Source: Luscinia megarhynchos (lineage: Eukaryota > Chordata > Aves > Passeriformes > Turdidae). Taken from it: a stretch of DNA of 64,000 nt. Made by a program: the position numbers and the translations under genes. The DNA is taken from positions 22,897,002 to 22,961,001 of the forward strand of contig CM067570.1 in NCBI GenBank assembly GCA_034336665.1. The letters run 5' to 3'. The notes below the pieces were generated by a model. It searched no databases. It was not told the DNA's origin and saw only the letters and a list, made by a program, of their open reading frames with translations. The stretch's first letter is position 1. Each line of letters starts with the position of its first letter. Shown here one piece after another: positions 10,201-25,200 of the stretch.

Positions 10201-13200
10201 CACAAACATCTATAGTAAAAACTCAGCACTCTCACTGTCATAAGAAACTGAAAGAGAAACTGTATGGATCACCACAAGAAAGCAAAAGTTTTCTCTTCAT
10301 GCATTTTTCAACACTTTCACTGTTTGTATCTGTGATGCATCTAATCAAATACTATTTAAAAACTTGTTCTTTTATGACAATATTAACTTCACACACAGGA
10401 GGGCTGCCTACATACTGACAGATAATGACAAAAGAAATCCCAACTTTGTTAATCCGGAAGTGATTTGTGGTACTGCAGCAGCTTGGGATAGCAAAGGATA
10501 ACAGGTGCTGACCAAGATGTTCAAAGATTAGGGATCCATGCTGAAATCCCCTCACACATCCTTAGGGATAGTTTCAAATTTAAGTTTACATGAGCTAAAG
10601 CATCTACCAAATTCTTCCTCATACACAGAAGAAATCCCAACTTAGAGGAAACAGCTCAAGCAACTGTAAGTAACATTGTCAGAATGTAACACATTTAATT
10701 CCATACAGATTTAAAAGAATGTTACTTTTACTACATTTAAGGACTAGTAAGTAATCCTAGAGAAAATGTTACTAATAGTTGTATGTTTCTAAGTTTTGTC
10801 AGAAAGAGAACTCCCAGCAACATTTATCATGCAGCTGTAGAGCTGACAATATCTAAAAATAAACTTGCACTTGGAAATTGTTAGGGTAGCTGAGTGTCAC
10901 TGGGGGTGGAGGGGGAACAGATACATCTTGTAAAGAGTCATGCACGTACTTGAACCCAAAATGACAGCAATGCACTCAGCTTTAAAACTGACTCCTTGCA
11001 ATGACTAAATCTATATGTGAACTTATTCTTAAAGTACTGCAGCTACAGAAGGGCAGAGTCACTAGAACCTGAACACAAGATTTCTTATCTGTATGTTTTC
11101 AGATAAAGAGCCTGATTACATTTACAGTTTTGAAAATAAAATTTCAACTTACTCATCTTTTAATCTTGCATTTAAATTAGGAAGTCCCATATATTCACTG
11201 AGTTCCTGAAAGAATATTTTGACAAAAATTCTACTGGAGGATGTGGTAGTTTCTTCACTCAGTATTATACATTCAAGGACCTGCAAATATTCAGAAAAGC
11301 ATTAACTTTTAAGTTTAAACACACATTTCTTTCTTATCTTAAAAACTTTTGTCCCGAAATAACTAAAAAGAACTGATTTTTTTCTTCCCCCATGGTTCAT
11401 AAATTCTAGTCAAGACTGTCTTTCTCAAAAATTCTATTCTACCACCTGGGAGCAGCTGCTAATCATGTTTATGCTAGTAATTCTTTGAGGATTTTTTTTA
11501 TCAAGGAAAGCTCCACAAGACAAAATCAGGTGCGTGAACTCCTGGCAAGTTAAGAGATTTGGGGCCTAAGTACAGAAGAGGTAAAATATTTGGACTGCCT
11601 TATGAAGAGTGACAATTAGACTAAGCTAAGAAGCAAGAGCAAAACAATATGAAAAGAGAAGTTACTTTGATACTTATTTCTTCATTTTTAATGTTACATA
11701 ATAGTATCTCAGAATGTGAGATTGCTTTTATTTATTAGGTATTTAAATCCTAAAATGGCAGTATTTTTAGTTGTCTTATAATTCAATACAACTTCTAATC
11801 AATTAAAATTTAGAAGCTCAAAACTCTTTTCCAAAAGAAGCACCTTTTAATTAACCAATTCCAGCTGAACTCCATAAAATAATAGCTTAAATCAACTACT
11901 GAAAAATGGGGAGAGAGGATGACGATATAGAAAAGGGAGAAAGAGGAGATGAAACAAACCAGAATCCTTCAACAGCATCTGAGAAGGTACTTAAAATAAT
12001 CCAGTTTGCCACAAGTCATTACAAGTAGCAGAATACTACTAGAATGAATATATTACATGTCACTGCAGAGTACTGGAGATTAACTGTTCAACAAGAGACT
12101 GAGGACGATGGTTTTTTGTTTAAACTTACACTCCAGGGAATGGAATCAGTGTACAGCAGATGAGCAAACATCTTGGCCACGTTCCTCAGTTTGTTTGTTT
12201 CCAAACGATGGATGGTATCATACTGTTCCTTGAAAATGGCTTCAAAGGATTCCATATATTCTTTCTTTAACATGCAGAAACGCTGAGACAACACGGCACA
12301 ATTTAAACAAAAAACTAAACATACAAAATAATCTACAACTAAGTGACCTAATGGTGTCAATACTGCAAGGCTTCCTTTTTAAATAACCCTTGAGGAAGAG
12401 CAAACACTCAAATACATATATTTTATAGCTTTGAGCAGTTTGTCAGGACAAGAAACTCATTTGCATTGCCAAGCAGTAATCATCAATTTTGAACTACAGC
12501 AAATTATCCAGCATTTTGCTTGATTTCTATACATCAAGTATTTTCACCTGATACAACCCCATGTTTTTTCAGGGCATCACTGAACAACTATTTCAATTTA
12601 GAGAGGCAGCAGGAAACAGAAGAAAGACATTTTGGACATAAACATTTCAGAGAATATGGAAATTGACATTTACATTCTTCTGAACATGCAGATTTGTATG
12701 GTTAGTGCTTTGTAACTGACTGTCAGCAAAAGAACTTCCTGAAATAATGGACAAAAAATACAAATGAGAAGAAACATTCCCTTTCAGCACAGTGTGCTCC
12801 CTTGAGAAGACAAGTATTTCATCTTAACTCTTCAGACATGTCAATATTATTGACATGAAAATCTTACGTAAGAAGTAACTGCAGCTAAATTAGCAGTTAG
12901 TTACACAAAACCAGAGAGTTAGCTGTTTATTGAAGAGCAAACAAAATACCCACAAGCCCAGGACAGTAAGTATTCAATCTTGTGCTGTAAATTAAACCTA
13001 CTAAGCAGCTTTGAACAAGGTGGTAAATGACAAGAGTCTCCATGACCAATCTTCAGCACTGTAAAAAGGCTATTTTTGGTAACTCATAATAATATTGCAT
13101 TCACTATGCTTTTTACAATTGAAGTGCTAATTCAACCCACTAAAGCAATCAACAAACATAAACATTTTCAGAATGATAAAAAGACTACTAGGTTTATTTA

Positions 13201-16200
13201 TCCACTAAAACGTAAGTTTGGCACACAAAAAAATAGAGTGAAACAATTAAATTTTCTATCATAAAGTATAAAATCTGAAACAGAACTCACCCCTGCCAGT
13301 AACCCAAAGAATTTCTCGTACGTTCTTTGCTGAGCACAGCAGTCAAGTATCATATTGCAGAGTTCTTTCTGGGTTATGAAAAATAGAATATTTCTGTAGG
13401 TAAATCAACTATAACAGCAAAAAATCGCATCAGTACATACCAAGCAACTGAAGCAAGCCTTACATGGATGTGAACTGTGAAATGAATATTTACATCAAAC
13501 TTCAATGGCAACACAAGTAGTTTTCTGAATTTCTCTGGGGTATGAATATGAACTTTTGCCCTATAAATTTCCTCGTCTGCCTAAACTAAGATTTATGTGT
13601 TAACACAGTACACCTAACCAAAAAAAGTCAAAACTTGTTTACAGGCTGACTCTACCACAATGAAAAAAGGAGTTACAAGATAAAAGTGAAAGTTTTGAGG
13701 GCTTTTTTTATTGTTATGTTTTGGTTTGTCAGTTCCTTCTTTTTGTGATAATCTTTTAAGGGTTCTTTTTGTTTGTTTGAAAGCGTACCAATCCATGTAT
13801 TTACAGAAAATGAAAATCCTTTACAACTTCCAAGCGTCAACATGGCTTACAGACAAACTATTTGGAAACACAACGTGCATTTCTCAGCAGTTATGTCCAA
13901 AATCAGAAATAATTGTCGATGTTGGTATATACTTTATACCTTTAACTATTCAGCCACAAGTTGCCTGACAAGCCCTGCTTAGCACAAGCAAGTAGAAGTC
14001 TTGAGTTTCACCGCAATGGTTTCAGCCCTGAGGAGAGATGTTCAGAAAGACTAAGGTCACCTTTGGGAGGACAATATGCCTGGACTTCCTCTCTAACCAA
14101 GAGGAAAGAGAAACTCTTCTAAAGCAGCTGTTTCAGGCTGAATTCTGAATCATGCTTTATAGAAGAGCATCCCTCCTTCTTGGCTAGGAATGAACAGAGG
14201 AAGCCTAGCTAGATTAGTCTCCCAAAACCTTTTGTGCATTCCCCGTCATGGACAGCCTGCTTTCCATTTTCCTGTCTCCTTGGTGAACACAGATGGCAGA
14301 ACAGAAGATGCTCTCCCATTCTGTAATGCCAACTATGTAGGACAGGTAGACCATTCTTTCTGGAATATGGACTCTCTGGCACCCTTCCTCCTTGTCTTCC
14401 AACACCACAACCCCACAATTATCATCAATCAACTTCTGGTAGTGCCTCTTCCTCTCCTTTCACACACAGCAAACCAGGAACCAGAGTGAAACACTTTGTA
14501 CCTCGCCTCTTGGGCCAGAGCCCTTCACCAGCTGAGAGCAGAGGGCCTGGCAAGTGAGACCATGCAAGTTTAAACCAACCTTATTCCCCTGACCTTCTGC
14601 CTGAGATACATCCTGTAATGCAGCTGTGATTTGGTTTAGGGTACATTTGGCAACACTAATTAAGACAAGTGAGCAAACGCTTTTATATAAATTAAATCCA
14701 CGAAATTACACGATGCTTAAAACAACCCTACAGGTTTTGCCCATTAAATTTTTTTTATTATTGTTTTCTTCTAAGAACAATCCCATAGTGTTATCCAATT
14801 TATGACACTCCCAAATAGGTTTCTGGCTGACATTCATGTATCTTTCATTATTAGTTTAATTTCTCTTTAAACTAATAGTAACAGTCCTATAAAAACTACT
14901 GGATGATTTCAAGCATTTTATTCTCTTTGTATCTTCCACCAATTTACTGCAGCATATACAGGATTTCATATTATCCCATACTCTTGTGTCATTTTTCCAA
15001 GCAAGTATTCAGAAGAAAAATTTTTGCCCATCATAAAAGCTCAAAACAAATAAAAAGCCAGCTATGCTGAACAAGAAAAGAAAACACTCCTCCAAATAAC
15101 AAGGCAGTAACGTATCAAATAAACTTACAGATGTGTTTAAAGGCATTCCTTTTAACACTGTCACACTGTGTTAATGTGACGTATTAAAATGCACATTAAC
15201 TTTTTATATTATCCCATTTTACAGTAATGCTGCAGTTAATCAGTTTTTAACAATAAAAAGGGTAAAGTGCTGATGCCACTGTTAATAATGTCAGGAAGAC
15301 TTGATAAAACAAATTACTTTTCTTCCTCATCTTAAATGCAATTATAGCCTTGGTATCCCCTGTGGATTACAGTAATTAAATATTTTAACATTTTAATTAA
15401 ATATTACAATGATTTCTAGGAGGGTATCTTGAATAGCCACATGCACGAAAATAGGTTTGCCCATAAAGACATTCTTGCTGGTGTTATCTAAATAATTTCA
15501 GGTGAGGTATAGAGTAACTGTCTTCCAGATTTAAAATTAACAAACTTTACAATTATTTAATTACTCTTTGAGAGATGCAACAGGCTCAGATGGCAATTAC
15601 AGCTTAATTTATAGCTTCAAAAGTTAGTGAACTAATTCCTGTACTCCTAATGATGATTATGACAGGAAGCTCTTTATTTAGCCCATCACTTGTTTTGAAG
15701 ACCACAGAGAATTTGTTCCCCAATTTTACACACTATTTCTATATTGTCTTGTTTAACTGTTTTCATACAATGCTCAACAAGTAACTATTCAGCTCAGTTA
15801 AAGAAGATATACATAGCTATCCATTCCTGAAGTAGAACACTTCAAAACATCTGACACCTCATACAGAGAGTGAATCATCTTTTGTGAAGATCTTGAATTT
15901 ATTATTGCATCATAGAGAACAACAGCATTTCCCAAAACTCCTAAGACAGAAGATAAGGAGAAAGTTCCCTCTAAATGCACTGCATTTCTCACAGTACTAC
16001 CTAAACATCTATTTGCTCTTACTCAAACAGAATAATTGTTTAGATGAACCATGACTCAACTAACATAGCAAGTATCATTGTACATTTAAAGATGCTAAAG
16101 GAAAAGACAGAAAAAGACTTGTTCTGCTTTTTTTCCCAGTTTTACCATTTTTAAATATGAGCACACCCTGCCCAATCTATCTTCTCTCAGCTTCACACAA

Positions 16201-19200
16201 AAGGCTGTGTCCATGGCAGGCAGAAGAGCTAAAGTAATTTATCCCTTCTGATCACAGGTTCCTTTTCACAGCTAGTGCTTCCCCCTGCCCCTTCTCCCCT
16301 CATTTTTGGCAATTTCTTTAAGATTTGCATTCAGCCAAGACTGCAGTTTCAGGGCTGCCCCCAGCCTGCCTTCACGTGGAGGTCACTTCTGCTCTCCTTG
16401 GCTGGAAGTGATGCCATTTCCACCTCCCTTTCCCTGCCAGCCCCACAGCTCTGTTCCATCCATTGCATACACAAGCTGAAACCATCATGAAACACCCCCA
16501 CCCTATCAGCTATTCTTAAAATATAAAATTTTCATTGTCAACACTTCATTTCCAGAAGTGTCTTCACAGAACTAAAGGAATTGATTTGCTGCGAGCAAAC
16601 CTAGTGCAGACCTCAGGTTTGTTTAAATCAATGTGAAATTGGAATTATGTGAAACTAATGCCTTGCATTTTATGTATTTTCACTACTTTTACAGATGCCA
16701 CACTTTTCGTTTTTCTCTTTTAATTCACTAAAGTGTATTTTACTCCCACTGACTACTTTAAAGCTTTCCTTACTGCTGCACATTTTAATGGGTGTAACCA
16801 TCACACAGCCTACTTTTCCCAGTATCTCTGCTTTCTCTTCTTAATTTGTCAAGTTATCACTTAGAGCCAAAGCTGGCAAAGTCATGGAAGGCATTTCAGC
16901 AGCAGCCTCTCTTCAAACTCTGTGCAGTGCTTTTAGCAACTACTACAAAATCTCCAGGTCTGTCCTGTGCTCAACTAATGGTCTTCCTCAACTTCTTTTT
17001 TTTGCTCAACCTCTTTTCTGTTTAGAGCAACATATGCTTAAAGCTGACTACGGTTATCACAAATCTTGCATAAATCAGAATTAATGTTTTACACTGAAAT
17101 CATTAACTGGATATAAGGATGGATATTTTTTTAATCATGTTGCTACAAGTCTGCAACACAAAAACACACACAATAATGAAAAAACAGATCCAAGTCCCGC
17201 AGTATCTTTTTCCTTCTACCTGAAGGCTGCACATGTAAAACTTCACTTTAAGTGATTTAACATAGGTAATCCAAGCAATTCCACCTCCTTAGGTTAAATG
17301 CATACACACATCTGTGGAAAATCAAGATCTAGTCAGAATCCTAGCTAATGCCTGCTGTCAGTAACAGAACAGCCAAATTCTGCATGGATTCTGTACCTTC
17401 ATTTTGTAGATGCCAACAAATATCACAACATGGTATGTACATGCAACGTACTTTTTAAAAATTGATAAATCATGGAAATTCAGAATGATTCTGTACCTCA
17501 GGCCCACAAAAACCTCCTTCTTCAAAAGACAGAAAAGCTATTTGAGGATGGTTATCTTTTACAACCAGTAGCAAGGCTGTGAAGTAATGATGGTGCAGTT
17601 GTTAAACCTACCAGCTGCAACGCCCTCCAGAGAAGAAACTAATGGAGCTAAGAAATCATCAATTTGACTAGTATATAATTATCACCCTTAGACCATCCCA
17701 TTCTACATCAGTTTCCTGAACTATATTTTCACTGAAAGTGAAAATAGTTAAGTCAATATAAGTACTTGTGCTATCTTCAAGACTCAAGGCATAAATAACA
17801 CGAGACACTGACACTCCCACACTACCAGCTAGGACTGCTTTGAGCAAGTGACACCACCCTGTAAAATGAAGATGTGTCAGATGCATGCATAATTCTTTCA
17901 AGAAGGCTGTGCCTGCAACAATTTTTCTCATTTCAAGCACAAAAAATAAAAAAAATCTGGTGACGCATTACCTTTATCTGGAATATGCATAGTGTTGGAA
18001 GAGGCTCTAATTTAATTTAGCAACATTTCTGTATACAAGTTTAGCTCTTATCAGAAGCCAAGAAAGAAGAAAAGCTTAAAAACCAATTCATTTTAGGCAC
18101 ATTTTCAAATACCAAGAACAATGTATGGTTGGTTTAATTTATTTAGTTGTCTGCCTTTTAGCCAGGCTTGTTTGTTTGCTTTCCCCACAGTTCAGAAGCC
18201 AGGACAACAGGTAATGCCACACTCACTACAGTTTTAATTTATTTAAAATTTTCTCTCTGGTAATACATGGGATTAATACAGCTTTAACAGAGATAATAAC
18301 AGTACTTTTCAAAAAAGTCAAATAGTGAGCTCTGCCAAGATTGAACATATATGCCCAATGAAGCAATTGCAAAGCTTCACATAGACCATAGTACAGACAA
18401 CAAAGCTATTTCACTTTTGATCTGCAGGCTTCAGTTGGGCCTAAATAACACAAATAAAAGCAAACCCACTCCTAAGTAAATTAAATTGCAAATAAAATAA
18501 CTTCAACACTTTAAATGTTTTAAAAAAGAAAATAAAAAAAATCAGAGGACAGCTGACATCCCTCCTCAGCAGCTGGTCCTAAACTGCAATGCCAAAAGGC
18601 AGAATTATGTTGTCCCAGTCCACAGATTATCCATCCGAACTTTAATCCTCTTTCTGAGAGTCAGAGCTGTGTGATAGATCCATTACTGCTATTAAGCACA
18701 CAAACAACTTGTGTTGCACAGCACTTAATGTGACACAATGATCTGATAATTCAACCACTGGTAAAAACTGCTAATGTATTTCTGAACTGAACACTGATAA
18801 ATCACACCAAAAGTTTCTACACATGAAGATTTCTGGAAGACTTACCCAGAAGGATGGTCATTAAGACTGTATTATTCTCAAACCTGTTGTATGCATCTAT
18901 CTTTAGGTTTTCAATATTGATTAGTTTTTCGACTGCAATTAATTGACAATTTACTAGTCTTGTGAAAAAACAGTCAATGACAAAATTAAATATTGTTTTA
19001 TTAAGTAAAGCCTTTCAGAGGAAAAGCAGAAAGTTACTGTAAAATCAGACTTGATTTGGACAAAAATTTTGCAACAAGAATCTTAAGCTTCACCTGATTT
19101 TTAAGGAATACTTCAGCTAAATGCTCTAGTTCATGTGTCTCATGATGACTGCCATTCTTAGTGGGTGTTGGAATAGAGAATGAGCATAAACAAAGTTTGC

Positions 19201-22200
19201 AGGTTCATCCAAGAGTTCAGCAAACATTTCAGGAATTTCTCAAGACTGTTTAAAGTTTTGAATCAGGAAGTGTGAAGAAATAAGACACACTGCAGATTGT
19301 TGAAGCTTTCAGCAAAACAGACCAAAAAAGAAAGAAGTGCTTTATGGCTAAAATAATAGCATTAGAGAATTACGAAGGTTGAAAATACCTCCAAGACCAA
19401 GTCCAACCATACACCCAATGCCACTGTGTTCACCATCTAATCACATCCACACATCTTTTGAACACTTCCAGAGATGCTGATTCCACCACTTCCCTGAGAC
19501 AACCAGGGACTGACCACCCTTTCAATCAAGAAATTGTTCCTAGTATTTAATCTAAACCTCACCTGGTGCAACCTGAAGCCATTTCCTGTCACTTGTTACC
19601 TGTGAGTAAAGACCAACCCCCACTGGCTATACCCTCCTTTTGGGTACTTGCAGAGTGACAAGGTCCCCTTTGAGCCACCTCTTCTCCAGACTGCAGAAGC
19701 CCAGCTCCCTCAGCCTCACACAGCATTCCAGCTGTGGCCTCAGAGTCCCGAGTACAGAGGGATGGTCACTGCCCCTGTCCTGCTGGCCATGCTATTCCTG
19801 ATCCAGGCCAGGATGCCATTGGCCACCTGGGTACTGCTGGATCATGTTCACCTGCTGCCAACCAGCACCTCCAGGTCCCTTCCTGCTGCTGGGCAGTTTT
19901 CCAGTCACTCTGCCCCAGCCTGTAGCTCTGCCTGGGGCTGTAGTGACCCCAGGGCAGGACTCAGCACTTTGCCTCATTGAACATCCCACTGCTGGCCTCA
20001 GCCCACTGACCCAGCCTGTTCAGATCCCTCTGCCTTCCTGCTCTCCTGCAAAACAACACTCCTGCCCAACTTGGTGTCATCTGCAAACTCAGTAATGGCT
20101 CAATAATTGTTTTTCAGTGAAGGCAGAGAGAATTAATTCAACAAAGGCTTCAATGTGAAGACAATAGCTTGAACAAATAAAATATTATTTTTCTAGCTTA
20201 AAATCTGGCAGCTAATTTAAACAAATTTCCTGAATGTATTCTGGTTTTTTATCCACATGTAGAGACCAAAACCCTCGAAACCCCTGAATAATCTTACTGC
20301 CTACATCTGCTTATTACTTCTGCTCTCACAATGATGAGGAAGTGTCTTTTTTTTTCAAGATTTTTGTCCCCATAAAGGAGTTTAATTCTATACAATGAGC
20401 AAGTCAAAGCTCTCATATCTTGATTAAATAATGAAGAGTAGTCATGACTTAAGCAAAAGAAGAAATCAGTACAAAGAAGTCGTCCCATCTGATAAGAGGA
20501 CACAGTTTTACAACAGTTTTGAATCCTTAATTGTAGTAATTCCTACAACTAGTACTGAATTGTAGGTTGATACTAATTGTCAGGTTTCTTTTTCCTTCCC
20601 TTATTTTTCTGAGCAGTTTTTGCCCACAGAAGTTAGGAGCTGACAGAGACTGCCATGGTATTAAGTCCTAAGAGTTAAGCAGTTCTCACTGCAGGCAAGT
20701 AGTGTTATGCATTACAACTTTGTTGTATATATAACATACATACAACAGAATATGGAATATATAGTACATATATTCTAGATTGTCTGCTCTATTCTTTATT
20801 TCTGAATTGATTTGCTGGGCAACAGAATTTTTTTTTTCTCTTCAGAATTCTTCAAATTATGTATACGTCACTGAGAATTACAATCTTATGCATGATTAAT
20901 ATTGCATTTCATGCACAGAATTAGAGAACTAGATTAAAAAAACACAATCTCAGTTCTTAGTTTGCTCCCATTGCTTAAAAACAAGCAATAGTACAAGAAT
21001 TGAAAAAATGATAGGCAAACAAGTTCTCAAAGAACACCTAAGTGTAGCCCAGATCTCCCCTTACTAGAGAGTATTACATTAAGGTTATTTATTACACACA
21101 CTGTTTCAAATAAAACTGATAATTAAAACCACAAGAAGTTAAAGAGGCCCCCAAGTGCAACTCTCATGAGGACAACTTACAGCTGACTGAAAAGCTGCTC
21201 GGAAAATTAGATGTGTATTTACATTCTGTTCTAGTATGGAACAGAAGTACTGGATGAAGAACAGTTTCCATTACTTGAAAACACAGCAATTGCATTAATC
21301 TTGCAGAGTCTGAGGACAAAACAGCTTTAGCCTTCATGTTCTCCAAAATTTCTGCAAAGCAATCACTCAAAACTGCTTTAATCCAATATGCTCTTTATTC
21401 AAAGACTGTCTGTGAAAGCATCAAAACAACACACTCATAACACTGTGCTAAATTTCAAGCCCCACTGATAGAGTCTACAGCTGCCTGTAAATATTATTTC
21501 CAACCCAGAGTCCTTTCAGAGAACTCTGCCATGCTACAGCATTCTTTCATAGGACAGAAGTTTCACCAGTCCAAACAACAGACCTTTTTAAAAGGCTATG
21601 AGTAAACAATTGTGTTGCTTGACAGAAAGGAGCACATACATAAGACAAATTGCTCATGAAATGTGTCAGTCTATTTGCTCTAAAAGTTGTGAAACTAATT
21701 TTGAGGAACAACAGCGGTAAGGAATGACTCTCATTCATCTGCCTGCTATACAAAGCAGGTCATAGAACATGAGCAAGGTTTTTAGATACTAACATAGTAC
21801 TGCATCTTAATAACGTTAGTAACAAGAAGAGTAAGAATAAAAGCTTACAGTCTGACTTTCAGGGAAGTCCATCTTCAGCAGTTTGTGAGCACATTCTTCA
21901 AAGTCTAAGCTGAATAGAAAAAAAACACTTATTATCTGTGCAATATATGCTATGCTAAAAACATTCCAAAACCTTATTTAGATTGATTCTTGGTGCTAAA
22001 ACCTCAACTCTTCTGAAGTAAAGTACTTCAGCTGTTTGATTTGCTGAGACTTTATTGTTGCTGTGGGATTTTTAATAAACATTTTGTATTTCATGAGTTT
22101 CTAGCTGAAAACTAATCCAAAATTATTACATTTGATTACAGGCAATCTGAAAACAAGGTGATCCAAATCACTACTATCACATCATCTTACAAAACCTAAT

Positions 22201-25200
22201 AAAACAGAAAAGTGGGAGCTTGCTTTGCACCTTTTGAAACACACTGAAATGCAAGCACTTCAGACAAGCTCCAAAAGCAATACATATCACAGTCTCCTTA
22301 TTGCACTCCTGTTCTGAAAGCCTTTAGCTACCACATCCTCCTCCTCACACATAAGACAAGTTTAGATATGGCAAGAAAGTATTTAACAGTAACTCTGAGA
22401 AATGAGAGAGCCTTTGATACCCTCAGTATGGTATTAATTCACCTGTCTAAATGACCACAACTACATCATTGCACTCCTCATGTAGGATCAGACCTGCACA
22501 GTATTATGGGCTGCAAGGGAGCAACCTCTCCTCTCAGCCTGGTGACACAGAAGCTACACCCAGCAGGTTTGGAATAGCTGTGCCACAAACTGCAAGGGAG
22601 ATCATTCTCAAGACAACCACAAGTAGACCACACTTCAGTGTTGGTAACTGTATACTTATTTTCTAAACAATGCAGATGGCAGAAGAGCGTCTCAGAAGTG
22701 GAGACAAACTACAGAATTTTTAAGTGTGGCTCAATTTTTTTTTCACAAATTCTCAAGATGCTGTAAAATTTGAAGATCATTGACCTCTGTTCGCTCAGAA
22801 AGCTCTCATTATAGCAATAGTCCCAGTCCACTACTCAAACATTTTGAAACAAACAAGGTTCATCTCAAAATGACAATTTGGAAAACAGTCTGCTTTACAC
22901 AGTCAGGTCAGGCTCCATAAAGACCACTTCCCTACGTTTATTTTCTTTTGAACTGCACATTAAGACAGAATTTTAAAAGAAGCCGAATTACAGTTCACTG
23001 ACTTGAAAAGAACTACACTCCTAGGTGCATAACTTATATTTACCTTGACTGAATAGCCAGATAAATTGTACGACGGAATGAGACCAGGTTAATTTCTGTT
23101 TTGTCATGGACAGTAACTTTCTGACCTGGAAAAGAAAACCATGGCTTTGTAAAGAACAAGATATTAAGGAAGACACATGTAGTAATTTTTTAGGACAGCA
23201 CTATGTACCATTGACTGAGTGTAGCACACTATTTTTCTAGAAGTACTTAGGAACCGTTTGCAGGTTTATATATTTTTTAATGTTTATTTTCATAGATAAG
23301 GAAAAAAAATAGTATTTGTTTCATCTGTAACAAAGGTAAATATTTGGAGAGTTTCAATAGGGTAATTACTTTAAAGACATTTCACGTTTCTTAGTCACTG
23401 CAACCTCTAGGTTTAATATTTCTTGTCAACATTATTAGCAATCCATTTTCTACACAGTTTAGCTATACAATGTATATGTATGTATGTGTATATATATATG
23501 TATGTATGTATATGATGCTATGTAGCATCTCTGACTTTAACAGGTAATTCTTAGTTCCTGTTAATTGCAGGACCTACGTTATAACATTCTGCAAAGTTCT
23601 GGAGCAAGCGCAGGAAAATCCATTCTGAACCAAACCACTCTGGGAACACTTTCATTTGTAAATACTCACCATTCCTTCAGTCTTTTAAAGTTTGGTAAAA
23701 GCATAAAAAACTTTTCTACAGGAATAATACTTGACTGGCTTTTCCTTTACTCATGCAGCCTGCACAAAAATTTAAGTTATGCTTATCCATCAGTGCCTTG
23801 TCCTGGGAATTGAATACATTCTTTGAAAATGAGTATTGTCTTCAGTGAAGATCAAGAAAGAAGGCAATACTGAACCAAGTGAGATATGGAGGATGTAGAT
23901 ACAGCTGTAAGAAAATCCATCCTAATTTTAAAAGTGACTTAAAAATATAGAGCATGGGAAAGTTTAAGCAAGAGCTTTCATTTTGCTCTTTTTAGTGTCT
24001 TATGTATGTAAGCCTTTTCTCAAAGGAAACTGATCCTGTCAAGAATAACGTGGCAAAGTTGTTTTTCCTTTTCTGCATGTGCTGAACACTTCATTTTAGA
24101 CTGTTATACTGTTTGCTAGTAAAGACTTAGACCTGAGAATAACTGAAGAGGAAAACAATGCTTAACATTTGAACATCTGTTTTGCAAAACATCTAAGAAG
24201 TGAAGCTTTTCTTTCCTGTTTAATCTACATTCAATTAATTGCTTGTAAGGTGCCAGTCATACACTTACCATCTTCATCCTCCTCCTCATCATCGTCTTCA
24301 TCTTCTTCACTACTTCCAGCTTCTTCATTTCCTTCAGATTCAGTGTCACCTTCATCAAGAATTTCTGAAAGAGCAGTATCCCAGATTAATGGAACATAGA
24401 CAATAGTACTTTCATTACAGAAACCCCCTTGATCCAACCACTGAAGAGTGAGAGGATGTCTCAGGTACAGAATATGGAAGAGGTCAAAAAGCAGATATAT
24501 CATAACTGAATGGAAACATAGATGGAGAAACAATACTGAGTAGCACAAACAAAAAGGAAAGGTCTATAAATGTAATGAGTTATATAGGACAGAAGTATCA
24601 CCCACTATTAAATAAATGTTGGCAGCAACAGCTGAGTAAGCAAATGCCATAGTGTATACACACAAATATCCCTACCTTTCTTCAGCATTTTGTATTTCTC
24701 CTCATTTTCCATAAAGTTCGGATCCATCTTGAAAACATCTTTAGAATAAAAGAGAATCTTTATTTAAAACACAAATTGAAGAAAGCTATTAATATTTATT
24801 CTTGAATTTATTTTCTTGGGGAATGCACTTAAGGAATTATCTTTCATTTCTAACTTACTAAGAACATCCTCTGGGTTGTAGTCATCTTCCAATGGCAACA
24901 TATGAGTAAACTGATCCTCCTCTTCCACTAGATCTAATCCCTCTGGAATGATTGGATGATCCTTGAAGCCATCCTTCCTCACAGCAAACATGACTTCTAT
25001 CATGTACTGAACACGCATATCGATTTTGGATTCGTGCAGAATGTGTCGAAGGCGATCAAAGATTGCTTTGGAAAAGAGACAAATGTAAATATGAAAGGCA
25101 TTTACTAATACAAATGCCAAGTACTGGCTGACTGTACTTACCATTAATACCTCTAGGAGAAACTTCTGTTAATTTGAGCCCACTCTCTTTAATAAATCCA

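Larger units (their letters stand above)
10191..13290 (-). other. CWC22: CWC22 introns 15 to 17
   Basis: Intronic DNA around exons 16 and 17 (12130-12282 and 11153-11280). It is AT-rich, and I see no repeat or RNA gene I can name. Confidence 0.8.
21910..24268 (-). other. CWC22: CWC22 introns 12 and 13
   Basis: AT-rich introns flanking exon 13, with the TATG microsatellite in the one between exons 12 and 13. Nothing else is identified. Confidence 0.8.

Noticed and set aside
19648..20095. ORFs of 60 to 110 residues near 19.6-20.1 kb
   Set aside because: They lie within the CR1 fragment and read antisense to it.
24169..24399. Plus-strand ORF with a poly-Ser run
   Set aside because: It is the antisense of the acidic Glu/Asp exon of CWC22.
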